Assembly (NCBI RefSeq): GCF_017814915.1
Contig: NZ_JAGIPZ010000008.1
Location: 62,001-126,000 of the forward strand
From: Herbaspirillum sp. LeCh32-8
GTDB lineage: Bacteria > Pseudomonadota > Gammaproteobacteria > Burkholderiales > Burkholderiaceae_D
Length of the DNA stretch: 64,000 nucleotides
Direction of reading: 5' to 3'
Shown: positions 40,525 to 49,828 of the stretch, one piece after another
Layout: every line of letters begins with the position of its first letter
How positions within the stretch are numbered: the stretch's first letter is position 1
The notes under the pieces: generated by a model
Database searches by the model: none
Told to the model about the DNA's origin: nothing
Seen by the model: only the letters and a program-made list of their open reading frames with translations
Translations under genes and position numbers: made by a program

Positions 40525-41271
40525 TCACTTCAAGGGTACGTCGTCGGCCACGGCGTCGATCACGCGCTGGGCCAGCTTGCGGCCACCGCGCTCCAACCCG
40601 GCCACGGCGCGCCGGTCGGCGGAACGATCCTCGGCCAGGGCGGTGCGCAGGGCCTGCGCCAGGTCGCCGCTCCAGATGTCGGCCACGCCGCCCATGCGCA
40701 AATAATTTTCAGGCCCCGGCGCGAACACCGGGTTGCTGCGCGCCAGTTCGGTCAGGCGCTCTTCCGGCACCTTGGTGATGCGCGCCATGGCGGGCAGGCC
40801 CATGACGCGGATGGTGGCGTCCGGCAAGGCATAGCAGGCGTCGGCGATCAGGCCGCTGGTGATGAAGCCGCCCGACAGCGCCTGGTCGTACACCAGGCCG
40901 ATCACGCGGTGGCCGTAGCGACGCGCCAGTTCCACGCACTTGCCCAGGTGCGCCATGTAGCTGTTGATGCCCAGCATCTCGTCGCGATGGCGCAGGCGCT
41001 GGCCTTGCGTATCGACCAGGATGACGATGGGCCGGCCGGGATGCTCGCGCACCGTATCCAGGATCGCGGCGGCCTGGGCCAGCGCGATCTCGATGCCGAT
41101 GGGCGTGTGGCCGGTGGTGCCGATGACGGCCACGGTGACGCCGTCGACCTTGGCGCTGCCGGAGAGGAAATTGTCCTGCTCGACGATCTCATGCCCCTGC
41201 GGGAACAGTTGCTGCGCCAGCGCGCGCCAGTCGACCTGCGTGACCTGGGTTTCTTTGGTTGCGGTTTGCAT
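40525..41271 (-). CDS. mdcE: Malonate decarboxylase gamma subunit
   Basis: A 248-residue crotonase/carboxyltransferase-fold protein. With MdcD it decarboxylates malonyl-S-ACP to acetyl-S-ACP. GTTGHTPIGIEIALAQA, LVDTQGQRLRHRDEMLGIN and LSGGFITSGLIAD (oxyanion hole region) identify MdcE. It is next to mdcD, with a 21-bp gap. No biotin carrier or membrane pump gene is present, so the system is the soluble biotin-independent type. Confidence 0.94.
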   Translation of the reverse strand: MQTATKETQVTQVDWRALAQQLFPQGHEIVEQDNFLSGSAKVDGVTVAVIGTTGHTPIGIEIALAQAAAILDTVREHPGRPIVILVDTQGQRLRHRDEMLGINSYMAHLGKCVELARRYGHRVIGLVYDQALSGGFITSGLIADACYALPDATIRVMGLPAMARITKVPEERLTELARSNPVFAPGPENYLRMGGVADIWSGDLAQALRTALAEDRSADRRAVAGLERGGRKLAQRVIDAVADDVPLK

Positions 41272-41292
41272 GCGGGTGTCCTCTGTGTCGTC

Positions 41293-42189
41293 TCAGGCTT
41301 TGCTCGTGATGCGATGGGCGTCGGCCATGGCGGTAAAGGCCGCGGCTTCCAGCATCGGCACCGACTCCGGCTTGGGCACGCCCAGCTCGGCCCAGATGTC
41401 CATCGGGTCTTCGGCATGGCCGAAGGTGGCGATGCGACGGCGCAGCATCTCCTGCTCGGCCTCCAGCGCCTGCAGGCTCAGCGCGGTCGGGCCGGCCTGT
41501 TCCAGCGCGGCGATGGCGGCATGGTGGAAGGCGTCGACATCGTCGTTCACCAACTGCTGGCAGTCGCCGATCAGGTAGCGGTGCTTTCCGCCGGTGGTGC
41601 GCCAGACCAGCGCGCGGTCGCGCGAATCGAACTCCTCGACGCCGTTGGCGGTCTCGATCACCTCCGGGCCGGACATGGCCAGACGGCCCTCTTCCGACAT
41701 GATCACGGTATTGGCGCAACGCGCGACGATGCCCATGCCGCCGAAGCAGCCGTTGGCGCCACCCACCAGCACGATCACCGGGATCCCGGCGGCGCGCGCG
41801 TCGAGCACGGCGCGCATTACCTCCGAGACGGCGATCAGGCCGGCATTGGCCTCATGCAGGCGCACGCCGCCGGTTTCCAGCAGCAGCACCACGCCGGCCA
41901 CCTTCTTGCGGATAGCGCGCTTCAACAGCCCGACCAGCTTGGCGCCATGCACCTCGCCCACCGCGCCGCCCATGAAGCCGCCCTCCTGCGCGGCTGCCAT
42001 GACGTCCTTGCCGCCCAGCTTGCCCTCACCGATCACCACGCCGTCGTCGAACGATACCGGCGCGTCGAGCTGGCCCAGGTGCGGGCTGACCACGCGCTGC
42101 GCCGGCGGCAGCAGTTCGCCGAAGCTGCCGGTGTCGAGCACCGCCAGGATGCGTTCGCGCGCACTGGCTTCCAGATAGCTCGCGCTCAT
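41293..42189 (-). CDS. mdcD: Malonate decarboxylase beta subunit
   Basis: A 298-residue carboxyltransferase-like subunit that forms the decarboxylase core with MdcE. DGVVIGEGKLGGKDVMAAA, GAVGEVHGAKLVGLL, LLETGGVRLHEAN and VGGANGCFGGMGI are MdcD hallmarks. It is coupled to mdcC by an ATGA overlap. Length is normal. Start chosen at the overlap, which gives MSASYLEASARERILAVLD. Confidence 0.95.
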   Translation of the reverse strand: MSASYLEASARERILAVLDTGSFGELLPPAQRVVSPHLGQLDAPVSFDDGVVIGEGKLGGKDVMAAAQEGGFMGGAVGEVHGAKLVGLLKRAIRKKVAGVVLLLETGGVRLHEANAGLIAVSEVMRAVLDARAAGIPVIVLVGGANGCFGGMGIVARCANTVIMSEEGRLAMSGPEVIETANGVEEFDSRDRALVWRTTGGKHRYLIGDCQQLVNDDVDAFHHAAIAALEQAGPTALSLQALEAEQEMLRRRIATFGHAEDPMDIWAELGVPKPESVPMLEAAAFTAMADAHRITSKA

Positions 42190-42500
42190 GCTGTGCCCTC
42201 CACCATGGCTTCCACCGCCTGGTCCAGGCGCAGGCTGACCACCGCCGGGGTGGCCCCCATGTCGTTGATCGAGATGCGTGCATCGGCCAGCTGCCAGCGC
42301 TGGAAGAAGTCGTTCATGACCGCCTCCCAGATGGCGCCGAAGCCGCGCGCGGCGGTCTTGACCTCGATGGCGCAGCCGCCGTTGAGAGCGGCGTTCTCGA
42401 TCAGTACCTCCAGGTTGCCGGAGCTGACCACGCCCACCAGTTCGGGCGCGGGCTTGAGCTTGCGCTGCCCATGTTCAAAACGAAAAGTCAGGGTTTCCAT
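42186..42500 (-). CDS. mdcC: Malonate decarboxylase acyl carrier protein (delta subunit)
   Basis: A 104-residue carrier protein of the CitD/MdcC type. VGVVSSGNLEVLIE contains the Ser that receives the phosphoribosyl-dephospho-CoA arm. The C-terminus has the NDMGATPAVVSLRLDQA block. It carries malonyl and acetyl groups between MdcA, MdcDE and MdcH. It begins 50 bp after the amidase stop, so the amidase gene separates it from mdcA. Confidence 0.94.
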   Translation of the reverse strand: METLTFRFEHGQRKLKPAPELVGVVSSGNLEVLIENAALNGGCAIEVKTAARGFGAIWEAVMNDFFQRWQLADARISINDMGATPAVVSLRLDQAVEAMVEGTA

Positions 42501-42550
42501 ATCGTCGGTCGTCGTTGCCTGTTTTTACTTTGGTTAGCGTTGTATCTCGT

Positions 42551-44203
42551 TCAAGCCTGCAGCAGCGCCGGACGCCGCTTGCGTTCCCAATGCGTGGCCT
42601 GCTCGTAGGCATAGGCCAGCTGCAGCACCTCGAGGTCGGCGAAGCGGCGGCCGATGATCTGCACGCCCATCGGCAGGCCCTGCGGGCCGAACCCGGCCGG
42701 CACGCTGATGGCCGGGGTGCCGGCCAGCGAGGCCGGGATCACCGCTTCCATCCAGCGATGGTAAGTATCCATGTCACGGCCGGCGATGCTCTTGGGCCAG
42801 TGCTCCTGGGCGCTGAAGGGGAACACCTGCGCGGTCGGCAGCAGCAGGTAATCGTAGCGCTCGAAGAGTTTGTCCAGCGCCTTGTACCAGGCGCTGCGCT
42901 CGGCCGAGGCGCGGTAGAAATCGCGCGCGCTCCGCTTCAGGCCGTTCTCCACTTCCCACTGGAACTCCGGCTTCATCAGCGCGCGTTTGGCAGGGTCGGC
43001 GTAGACATCGCCCCAGGCGCCGGCCAGCAGCGACTGGCGATGCACCAGCCAGGACTGCCACATGCGCTCGGGGGCGAAGCCGAATTCTTCCTTGCTCACT
43101 TCACCCACATGACAACCGATGCTGTCGAAGGCGGCGAAGCTGGAACGGCAGACGTCCATCACGCCGGGCTCCATGGCGAGGTAACCGTACAGGTCGCCCA
43201 GCCAGCCGATGCGCACGCCCTTGAAGTCACGCTGCAACGGCTGCGCATAACGCGCGGCGTCCTGGCCGACCGACATCGGCGCGCGGCCGTCGTAGCCGGC
43301 CTGGGTCGACATCAGCATGGCGAGGTCGCTGACATTGCGTCCCATGGGGCCGTTGGTGGACAGCCCTCCCAGGTAGAGCTCCGGCCCCGGCCCGCTGGGC
43401 ACGGCGCCGGCCGAGGGACGAAAGCCGTAGACGTTGTTGTAGGCCGCCGGGTTGCGCAGCGAGCCCATCATGTCGCTGCCGTCGGCCACCGGCACCATCT
43501 GCAGGGCCAGCGCCACCGCCGCGCCGCCGCTGCTGCCGCCGGCGATGCGGCTCTGGTCCCAGGCGTTGAGCGTCATGCCGTAGACCGGATTGTAGGAGTT
43601 GGAGCCGAGACCGAACTCCGGGGTGTTGGTCTTGCCGATCAGGATCGCGCCCTGCTTGCGGATGCGCTCGACGAAGATGTCGTCGGCCTGCGGCACGTTG
43701 TCCTTGAACAGCGGCGAGCCGAAGGTGGTGCGAATGCCGCGCGTCAGGGCCAGGTCCTTCACCGCGTGCGGCATGCCGTGCATCCAGCCCTGATACTGCC
43801 CGGCGGCCAGCTGGCGGTCTTTCTCGTCGGCCTGCGCGAGCAAGGCATCGCCGTCCTGCAGCGCGACGATGGCGTTGACCCTGGGGTTGATGCGTTCGAT
43901 ATGGCCCAGATACGCCGCCATCACCTCGCGGCAGGAAACCTGGCGCTGGCGAATGGCGGCCGACAGCGCCAGCGCGTCCAGCGCCACGATGTCGGAAGGC
44001 CGATGCTGTGCTTGCGATGTCATGGTGTTGCTGTTGCCTCCTGAAGTCGGTGCGCCGGTGTCCGTCGCGTGTGCCGCGTGTGCCGCCAGCCCCAGCGCGC
44101 CACCGCCCCACAGCATGCCTGCCGCCATGAGCCTGCGCCGTTGCCGGTCTATGCCGGGGGATTCGGATGCTTCAATGCCGTCGGGCTGGTCGTGCATGGA
44201 CAC
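42551..44203 (-). CDS. Amidase signature enzyme with export-like N-terminus, inside the mdc operon
   Basis: A 550-residue amidase-signature hydrolase. The catalytic Lys-Ser-Ser triad is read as K149 (HAVKDLA), S224 (GGSSGG) and S248 (GSLRNPA). The N-terminus (RQRRRLMAAGMLWGGGALGLAAHA) looks like a twin-arginine-type signal. Its place between mdcA and mdcC suggests a malonate-related amide, such as malonamate, as substrate, as for rhizobial malonamidase. That is inference; other periplasmic amides are possible. The 143-bp gap after mdcA leaves room for its own ribosome site. Confidence 0.85.
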   Translation of the reverse strand: MSMHDQPDGIEASESPGIDRQRRRLMAAGMLWGGGALGLAAHAAHATDTGAPTSGGNSNTMTSQAQHRPSDIVALDALALSAAIRQRQVSCREVMAAYLGHIERINPRVNAIVALQDGDALLAQADEKDRQLAAGQYQGWMHGMPHAVKDLALTRGIRTTFGSPLFKDNVPQADDIFVERIRKQGAILIGKTNTPEFGLGSNSYNPVYGMTLNAWDQSRIAGGSSGGAAVALALQMVPVADGSDMMGSLRNPAAYNNVYGFRPSAGAVPSGPGPELYLGGLSTNGPMGRNVSDLAMLMSTQAGYDGRAPMSVGQDAARYAQPLQRDFKGVRIGWLGDLYGYLAMEPGVMDVCRSSFAAFDSIGCHVGEVSKEEFGFAPERMWQSWLVHRQSLLAGAWGDVYADPAKRALMKPEFQWEVENGLKRSARDFYRASAERSAWYKALDKLFERYDYLLLPTAQVFPFSAQEHWPKSIAGRDMDTYHRWMEAVIPASLAGTPAISVPAGFGPQGLPMGVQIIGRRFADLEVLQLAYAYEQATHWERKRRPALLQA

Positions 44204-44346
44204 CTCGCTATCGGGTTGCTGCGGTTGAAGATGCCCGCACTGCGCGGGCGCTTTCCCCTTGTTGCCCCCCCTGTCCCTCTGTCCTGCTTTCCCCTGCTCC
44301 TGCTCTTACCCCTGTCTCTTGCCTGTTACCTCCTGACGCCCCGGCC

Positions 44347-46014
44347 TCACCAGTTGCGGAAGCGCTTGGGCGGGTTGTACAGCCCGCCCGAAGCGCGCAC
44401 CAAGTCCTTCATGTTCTTGGCCGCCAGCAGGTCGCGCGTGGCCAGGCGCTTGTCGATGCCCATGTCCTCGGCGCGGCGGATCACGCCGCGGTCGCGCAGG
44501 TTCTCCACCATGCGCTTGTCGCGTCCCAGGCCTACTGCGGTGTAGCCGGCCACGCCGCGAATGGCTTGCTCGCGCTCTTCGTCGGAACGACACAGCAGCA
44601 GGTTGGCGATGCCTTCCTCGGTCAGGATGTGGGTGACGTCGTCGCCGTAGATCATCACCGGCGGAATCGGCATCCGGGCCTGCTCGCCCAGCTGCCAGGC
44701 ATCGAGCTTCTCGACGAAGGCCGGCTGCATGTGTTCGCGGAAGGTCTCCACCGTCTGCACCACCAGCTTCTGGCCGCGCGGAATGGTGTTCTTCCCCTCG
44801 CGCGCCTGGGCGCCGGCCTTCAACCAGGCCGGGCTGGCGTGGCGCCGGCCGCGTGCGTCCGCCCCCATGTTGGGCGCGCCGCCGAAACCGGCGATGCGGC
44901 CCAGCGTGGCGGTGGACGAATTGCCCTGCAGGTCGATCTGCAGCGTGGAGCCGATGAACATGTCGCAGCCGTAGTGACCGGCCGTCTGCGAGAACGCGCG
45001 GTTGCTGCGCATGGAGCCGTCGGGGCCGACGAAGAAGACGTCGGGCCGGGCGCGGATGTAATCCTCCATGCCCAGCTCGGAGCCGAAGGAATGCACCGAC
45101 TCGACGAAGCCCGCCTCGATCGCCGGGATCAGCGCGGGGTGCGGGTTCAGCGCCCAGTGCTTGCAGATCTTGCCGCGCAGGCCGAGCGACTCGGCGTAGG
45201 TCGGCAGGATCAGCTCGATGGCGGCGGTGTCGAAGCCGATGCCATGGTTCAGGCGCTGTACGCCGTACTCGGCGTAGATGCCCTTGATGGCCATCATGGC
45301 CATCAGCACCTGGATCTCGGAGATCTGCGCCGGGTCGCGCGTGAACAGCGGTTCGATGTAGTGCGGCGTGGGCGCCTTGATGGCAAAGCTGACCCAGTCG
45401 GCCGGGATGTCCACGCGCGGCAGCTCGTCGACGATCTCGTTGACCTGGGCGATCACGATGCCGCTGGAGAACGCCGTGGCCTCGGCAATCGCCGGCGTGT
45501 CTTCGGTGTTGGGACCGGTGTAGAGATTGCCATGCCGGTCGGCCGCCTGCGCGGCCACCAGCGCTACGCGCGGCGTCAGGTCGACGAAGTAACGGCCGAA
45601 CAGCTCCAGGTAAGTATGGATGGCGCCGATATTGAGCTTGCCCGCCGAGGCCAGCTTCGCCAGTCGCCCGGCCTGCGGGCCGGAGAAGGAAAAGTCGAGG
45701 CGATCGGCGATGCCCTTCTCGAACACGTCCAGATGCTCCGGCAGGGCCAGCACCGAGAACAGCATGTGCAAGCCGTACACGCGCGCCCGGTCGAGCGAGG
45801 CCAGGCCACGGGCCAAAAAGTCGGCCTGCTTCTGGTTGTTGCCCTCGACGCAAACCCGGTCGCCCGGCTCCAGCACCGCATACAGCAGCTCGGCCAGCTG
45901 CGCCGCCGGCGCGATCTTGCCTTGCAGCTTGTCGCCCAGCGCCGCGGCGGCGCGCGCCAGACGTTGTTCGCGGTTGTTCTGCCGTGCATTCCAGACGCGT
46001 TCGCTACCACTCAT
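44347..46014 (-). CDS. mdcA: Malonate decarboxylase alpha subunit
   Basis: A 555-residue CoA-transferase-like subunit that exchanges the acetyl group on MdcC for malonate, releasing acetate. VEGNNQKQADFLARGL, NIGAIHTYLELFGRYFVDL, RLNHGIGFDTAAIEL and GRIAGFGGAPNMGADARGRRH are conserved MdcA blocks. Length is normal. It starts 2 bp after the dctM stop, so uptake and catabolism genes are one operon. Confidence 0.96.
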   Translation of the reverse strand: MSGSERVWNARQNNREQRLARAAAALGDKLQGKIAPAAQLAELLYAVLEPGDRVCVEGNNQKQADFLARGLASLDRARVYGLHMLFSVLALPEHLDVFEKGIADRLDFSFSGPQAGRLAKLASAGKLNIGAIHTYLELFGRYFVDLTPRVALVAAQAADRHGNLYTGPNTEDTPAIAEATAFSSGIVIAQVNEIVDELPRVDIPADWVSFAIKAPTPHYIEPLFTRDPAQISEIQVLMAMMAIKGIYAEYGVQRLNHGIGFDTAAIELILPTYAESLGLRGKICKHWALNPHPALIPAIEAGFVESVHSFGSELGMEDYIRARPDVFFVGPDGSMRSNRAFSQTAGHYGCDMFIGSTLQIDLQGNSSTATLGRIAGFGGAPNMGADARGRRHASPAWLKAGAQAREGKNTIPRGQKLVVQTVETFREHMQPAFVEKLDAWQLGEQARMPIPPVMIYGDDVTHILTEEGIANLLLCRSDEEREQAIRGVAGYTAVGLGRDKRMVENLRDRGVIRRAEDMGIDKRLATRDLLAAKNMKDLVRASGGLYNPPKRFRNW

Positions 46015-46016
46015 AT

Positions 46017-47366
46017 TTACTTCACTCCCATCAACAGGTCAGGCAGGACGGTCGCGATGCCGGGGAACACGCACAGCAGCAGGACCGCGACGAACATCAG
46101 CGCCAGGAAAGGAATCGTACCCTTGATCACGTCGCCCAACGGGATGTCGGGTGCGATGTTCTTGATCACGAACAGGTTCAACCCCACCGGCGGGTGGATC
46201 AGGCCCATCTCCATCACCACCGTCATCACGATGCCGAACCAGATCAGGTCGAAACCGGCAGCCTTCAGTGGCGGCAGGATGATGGGCGCGGTCATCAGGA
46301 TGATCGACACCGGCGGCAGGAAGAAGCCCAGCACGATCACCATCAGCAGGATCACCGCCAGCAGCAGCCACTTGGACAGGTGCAGGTCCACCACCCACTG
46401 CGCCGCCGACTGGCTGATGTGCAGGTAGCTCATCACGTAGGAGTACAGCAGCGACATGCCGATGATCAACAGCAGCATGCCCGACTCCTTGATGGTGGAG
46501 GACAGGAACGGCGCGATCTCGCGCGGCTTGTAGATGCGGTAGACGATGGCGATCAGCACCAGCGCCAGCAGCGCGCCCAGGCCGGCGGTCTCGGACGGCG
46601 TGGCCAGCCCGCCGTACAGCGCCACCATCACGCCGATCAGCAGGATCAGGAACGGCAGCACGCGCGGCAGCATCTCCACCTTCTGCGCCAGCGTGAAATG
46701 CTCGTCATCCAGATAGGCCGACTTGACGCCGCCGGCGCTGTAGATGGCGTGCGCCATCTTGTACTCCTTGCGGGCGCGGTAGACGGCGTAACCGGCGAAC
46801 AGGATCACCAGCAGCACGCCCGGGCCGATGCCGGCCAGGAATAGGCGCCCCAGCGACTGTTCAGCTGCCACCGCGTACAGGATCATGGTGATCGATGGCG
46901 GCAGCAGGATGCCCAGCGTGCCGCCGGCGGCGATGATGCCGGCCGCGAAGCCGGGCGAGTAACCGCGCCGTCGCATCTCCGGAATACCGGCCGAACCGAT
47001 CGCCGAGCAGGTCGCGGGCGACGAGCCGGCCATCGCCGCAAACAGCGCGCAGGCGAACACGTTGGCGATGCCCAGGCCGCCCGGCACGCGGTTCAGCCAG
47101 GCGTGGATGGCCGAGTACAAGTCCTTGCCGGCGGGCGATTTGCCGATGGCGGCCCCTTTCAGGATGAACAGCGGGATCGACAGCAGCGTGATCGAGGCGA
47201 TCTCTTCGTAGACGTTCTGGGTGATGGTGTCCAACGCCGACTCCGGCATGAAGAAGTACATGAAGCCGGTCGCCACCACGCCCAGCGCGAAGGCAATGGG
47301 CATGCCGGAACACATGACGACGATGGTGATGATGCCGTACAGGGCGCCAAGGGTCAGCGGGCTCAT
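46017..47366 (-). CDS. dctM: TRAP transporter large permease
   Basis: A 449-residue membrane protein with about twelve hydrophobic segments, the DctM subunit of a TRAP C4-dicarboxylate-type transporter. SGMPIAFALGVVATG, AAMAGSSPATCSAIG and GGTLGILLPPSITMILYAV are DctM motifs. It uses an ion gradient to import substrate delivered by DctP. Malonate is the likely substrate because mdcA follows directly. The start at 47366 overlaps the dctQ stop (ATGA). Confidence 0.94.
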   Translation of the reverse strand: MSPLTLGALYGIITIVVMCSGMPIAFALGVVATGFMYFFMPESALDTITQNVYEEIASITLLSIPLFILKGAAIGKSPAGKDLYSAIHAWLNRVPGGLGIANVFACALFAAMAGSSPATCSAIGSAGIPEMRRRGYSPGFAAGIIAAGGTLGILLPPSITMILYAVAAEQSLGRLFLAGIGPGVLLVILFAGYAVYRARKEYKMAHAIYSAGGVKSAYLDDEHFTLAQKVEMLPRVLPFLILLIGVMVALYGGLATPSETAGLGALLALVLIAIVYRIYKPREIAPFLSSTIKESGMLLLIIGMSLLYSYVMSYLHISQSAAQWVVDLHLSKWLLLAVILLMVIVLGFFLPPVSIILMTAPIILPPLKAAGFDLIWFGIVMTVVMEMGLIHPPVGLNLFVIKNIAPDIPLGDVIKGTIPFLALMFVAVLLLCVFPGIATVLPDLLMGVK

Positions 47367-47935
47367 TGCTGCCCTCCCTTCGCTTCCACCGTACCGGTGA
47401 TGCGCACCAGCACCTGCACCAGCAATTGCAGCGTCAGGATGCTCATGCCCAGCGCCATCATCGAGTAAGGAATCCACAGCGGCGGCGCGAAAGTCGACGA
47501 GGTAGTCTGGCCGTCCACCCAGGCTTCATGGAACAGCGCCCACGACTTCCAGGCGAAGAAGGCGCAGAACACGAACGACACCAGGTCGACGATGAACATG
47601 CGCACCTTGTTGGCCATTGGCGAGAGCAAACCCGCCAGCGCCTCGATGCCGATGTGGCCGCGCAGCGACTGCACATAGGCCGAACACAGGAAGATCACGC
47701 CCACCAACATGAACACCGAGGCCTCGTCCTGCCAGTCGGTCGGGTGATGGAGGAAATAACGCACCACCACCGAGTAGGTGAGAATGCACGAGGTCACCAC
47801 CAGCGCGATCATGCCCAGGAACACGGCCACCTTGTGATAGCCCTCCAGCACCGCGGCCAGCCACGCCAGCGGCGCGCTGGCCGGCACCTGCCGCGCCGCC
47901 GGGGCGGCGCCCGGCATCTCGAAACCGTGGCTCAT
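47363..47935 (-). CDS. dctQ: TRAP transporter small permease
   Basis: A 190-residue four-helix membrane protein of the DctQ family, with RYFLHHPTDWQDEASVFMLVG and LRGHIGIEAL as typical motifs. It partners DctM. The start at 47935 overlaps the dctP stop by 4 bases; the longer frame is rejected because it lies in dctP. A Pro/Ala-rich cytoplasmic N-terminus precedes the first helix. Confidence 0.92.
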   Translation of the reverse strand: MSHGFEMPGAAPAARQVPASAPLAWLAAVLEGYHKVAVFLGMIALVVTSCILTYSVVVRYFLHHPTDWQDEASVFMLVGVIFLCSAYVQSLRGHIGIEALAGLLSPMANKVRMFIVDLVSFVFCAFFAWKSWALFHEAWVDGQTTSSTFAPPLWIPYSMMALGMSILTLQLLVQVLVRITGTVEAKGGQQ

Positions 47936-48966
47936 AAGGTCTTCTCCGCCAGCGACAGCAGCTTGGCGCAGTTGGCGTTGCGCGCGGCGAAGTCCTTCCA
48001 GGCGGTATTGCGGGCGATATCCTGCCACTTCTTGACCACCTCGGCGTTCAGGTCGACCACTTTGGCGCCCGCCTTCTGGTAGACCTGGGCCACGGCGATG
48101 TCGTCGGCCTGCGCCGCCTTCATGGCGAACTGCTCCATGTCGGCGCCGACGGCCATGATGATGGCCTGCTGGTCTTTGGACAGGCGCTCGAACACCGCCT
48201 TGGACATCATCAGCGGCTCGAACATGTACCAGTAGGCCTTGTCGCGGCCGGTGGTCAGCGCCTTGGCGACTTCTTCCAGGCGGAACGACATGAAGGAGGT
48301 CGACGAGGTCATCGCCGCGTCCATCGCGCCGGTCTGCATGGCGGCGTAGATTTCGTTGGAAGGCAGCGTCACCACGGCGGCGCCGGCCTCCTTCAGGATC
48401 AGGTCCATCTCGCGCGAACCGCCGCGCACCTTCATGCCCTTGGCGTCCGCCGGGTCGACGATGGGCTTGCCGCGCGAGGCCACGCCGCCGGCCTGCCAGA
48501 TCCAGCTGACGACGACGATGCCCTTCTCATTCAGGATGCGGGCGAGCTCCTTGCCGACCTCGGCGTTCTTCCAGGATGCGCCCTGCTGATAGGACGTCAC
48601 CAGGCCGGGCATCAGGCCGATGTTGGTTTCCGGGACTTCGCCGCCGGCGTAGTTCAGCGGCACCAGCGACATGTCCAGCGCGCCCTTGCGCATGGCGGAG
48701 AACTGCGCGTTGGTCTTCATCAGCGAGGAGCCGGGATAGATCTCGAACTTCAGGCTGCCCTTGCTGCGCTCGGCCACCTGCTGGGCGAACATGCGCACCA
48801 AGCGATCACGGAAGTCGCCTTCATTGATGGTGCCGCCGGGAAACTGATGGGAAATCTTGAGGTTGGTCGTCTGGGCCCATGCTGCGACGGGCAAGCCTGC
48901 CATGCTTGTCACGAGGGGGGCGGCAGCCAGCGTGCCGAGGAAATGCCGGCGGGTAATTCCAGTCAT
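47932..48966 (-). CDS. dctP: TRAP transporter periplasmic solute-binding protein, probable malonate binder
   Basis: A 344-residue DctP. The signal begins MTGITRRHFLGTLAAAPLV, with the RRHFLG twin-arginine motif, and is cleaved near AWA. The mature part has ISHQFPGGTINEGDF, VRGGSREMDLILKEAGAAVV and LPSNEIYAAMQTGAMDAA, holding the Arg that grips the substrate carboxylate. It is the first gene of the uptake/mdc operon and is preceded by GGAGGAG and a regulator-bound promoter region. Malonate specificity is inferred from the operon. Confidence 0.92.
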   Translation of the reverse strand: MTGITRRHFLGTLAAAPLVTSMAGLPVAAWAQTTNLKISHQFPGGTINEGDFRDRLVRMFAQQVAERSKGSLKFEIYPGSSLMKTNAQFSAMRKGALDMSLVPLNYAGGEVPETNIGLMPGLVTSYQQGASWKNAEVGKELARILNEKGIVVVSWIWQAGGVASRGKPIVDPADAKGMKVRGGSREMDLILKEAGAAVVTLPSNEIYAAMQTGAMDAAMTSSTSFMSFRLEEVAKALTTGRDKAYWYMFEPLMMSKAVFERLSKDQQAIIMAVGADMEQFAMKAAQADDIAVAQVYQKAGAKVVDLNAEVVKKWQDIARNTAWKDFAARNANCAKLLSLAEKTL

Positions 48967-49030
48967 GTTATGTCTCCTCCAGGGATTGATGGATGCTACG
49001 TTTTTACTACGTGTGTTTTTATGCTCTCAT

Positions 49031-49044
49031 CGTGTATACAATTT
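49031..49044. promoter_or_regulatory. Candidate MdcY/MatR-like operator 1
   Basis: CGTGTATACAATTT: an imperfect ATTGTATACAAT-type palindrome around TGTATACA (49033-49040). On the minus strand it reads TTGTATACACGA, close to sites I recall for GntR repressors of malonate operons. It lies about 70 bp before dctP and just downstream of a minus-strand TTGACA (49068-49063), where the -10 of the dctP/mdc promoter would be. Confidence 0.6.
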
Positions 49045-49088
49045 CTTCTGAAAGGCATACATTGTCAAGCACAAATCCAATTTAAAAT

Positions 49089-49105
49089 ATTGTCTTGAAT
49101 ACAAT
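49089..49105. promoter_or_regulatory. Candidate MdcY/MatR-like operator 2
   Basis: ATTGTCTTGAATACAAT: ATTGT and ACAAT half-sites in inverted order, sharing TTGnATACAA with operator 1. It lies 37 bp before the GntR start, near the expected transcript start of that gene, which suggests autorepression. Confidence 0.5.
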
Positions 49106-49141
49106 TCCTGGTCTCGACAAGGACTTTACGAGGACTTCAAG

Positions 49142-49810
49142 ATGGAAACCGCCAAGAAACGCTCTGAAACCCTGCGCGAATCGATCGAGGAAATGATCGC
49201 CGTAGGCAAGCTGGTGCCCGGCCAACACCTGGACGAGACCTCGCTGGCCGAGGAGTTCGGGGTATCGCGCACGCCGATTCGCGAGGCGCTGATCCAGCTG
49301 GCGTCGATGGGCATCGTCGAGATGCGGCCGCGGCGCGGCGCCATCGTGGCCGAGATCGGCCCGCAGCAATTGATTGAAATGTTCGAGGTGATGGCCGAGT
49401 TCGAGGCCATGTGCGGCCGCCTGGCCGCGCGCCGCATGACGCCGGCCGAGCACGCGCAGCTGCTGGCTGCGCACCAGGCTTGCCAGGCCGCGCGCGACGC
49501 CAGCGACCCGGACGCCTACTTCTACCTCAACGAGGTGTTCCACGACCACATCTACGCCGGCAGCCACAACACCTTCCTGGCCGAACAGGCGCGCGCGCTG
49601 CACCGCCGCCTGCGCCCTTATCGCCGCCTGCAGCTGCGGGTGCGCGACCGCCTGAAGATGTCCTTCGACGAACACGGCGCGGCGGTCGACGCCATCATCG
49701 CCGGCAATGAGGAAAAAACCATGGAAGTGCTGCGCGACCACATCATGATCCAGGGCCAGCGCTTCGCCGACCTGGTGGCGTCGCTGCATCAGCTGAAATC
49801 GGCGGCCTGA
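49142..49810 (+). CDS. GntR-family (FadR/FCD) regulator of the malonate operon
   Basis: A 222-residue regulator. The N-terminal winged helix has DETSLAEEFGVSRTPIREALIQLASMG, and the C-terminal FCD domain (about 80-215) has metal-binding candidates in HDHIYAGSHN and FDEHGAAVDAI. It is divergent from dctP-mdc, and two similar palindromes lie between them. It is therefore the probable malonate- or malonyl-CoA-responsive repressor, equivalent to MdcY or MatR. The name is not assigned without a sequence comparison. Confidence 0.88.
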   Translation: METAKKRSETLRESIEEMIAVGKLVPGQHLDETSLAEEFGVSRTPIREALIQLASMGIVEMRPRRGAIVAEIGPQQLIEMFEVMAEFEAMCGRLAARRMTPAEHAQLLAAHQACQAARDASDPDAYFYLNEVFHDHIYAGSHNTFLAEQARALHRRLRPYRRLQLRVRDRLKMSFDEHGAAVDAIIAGNEEKTMEVLRDHIMIQGQRFADLVASLHQLKSAA

Positions 49811-49828
49811 GCGGCCGCCTCTGCATGA

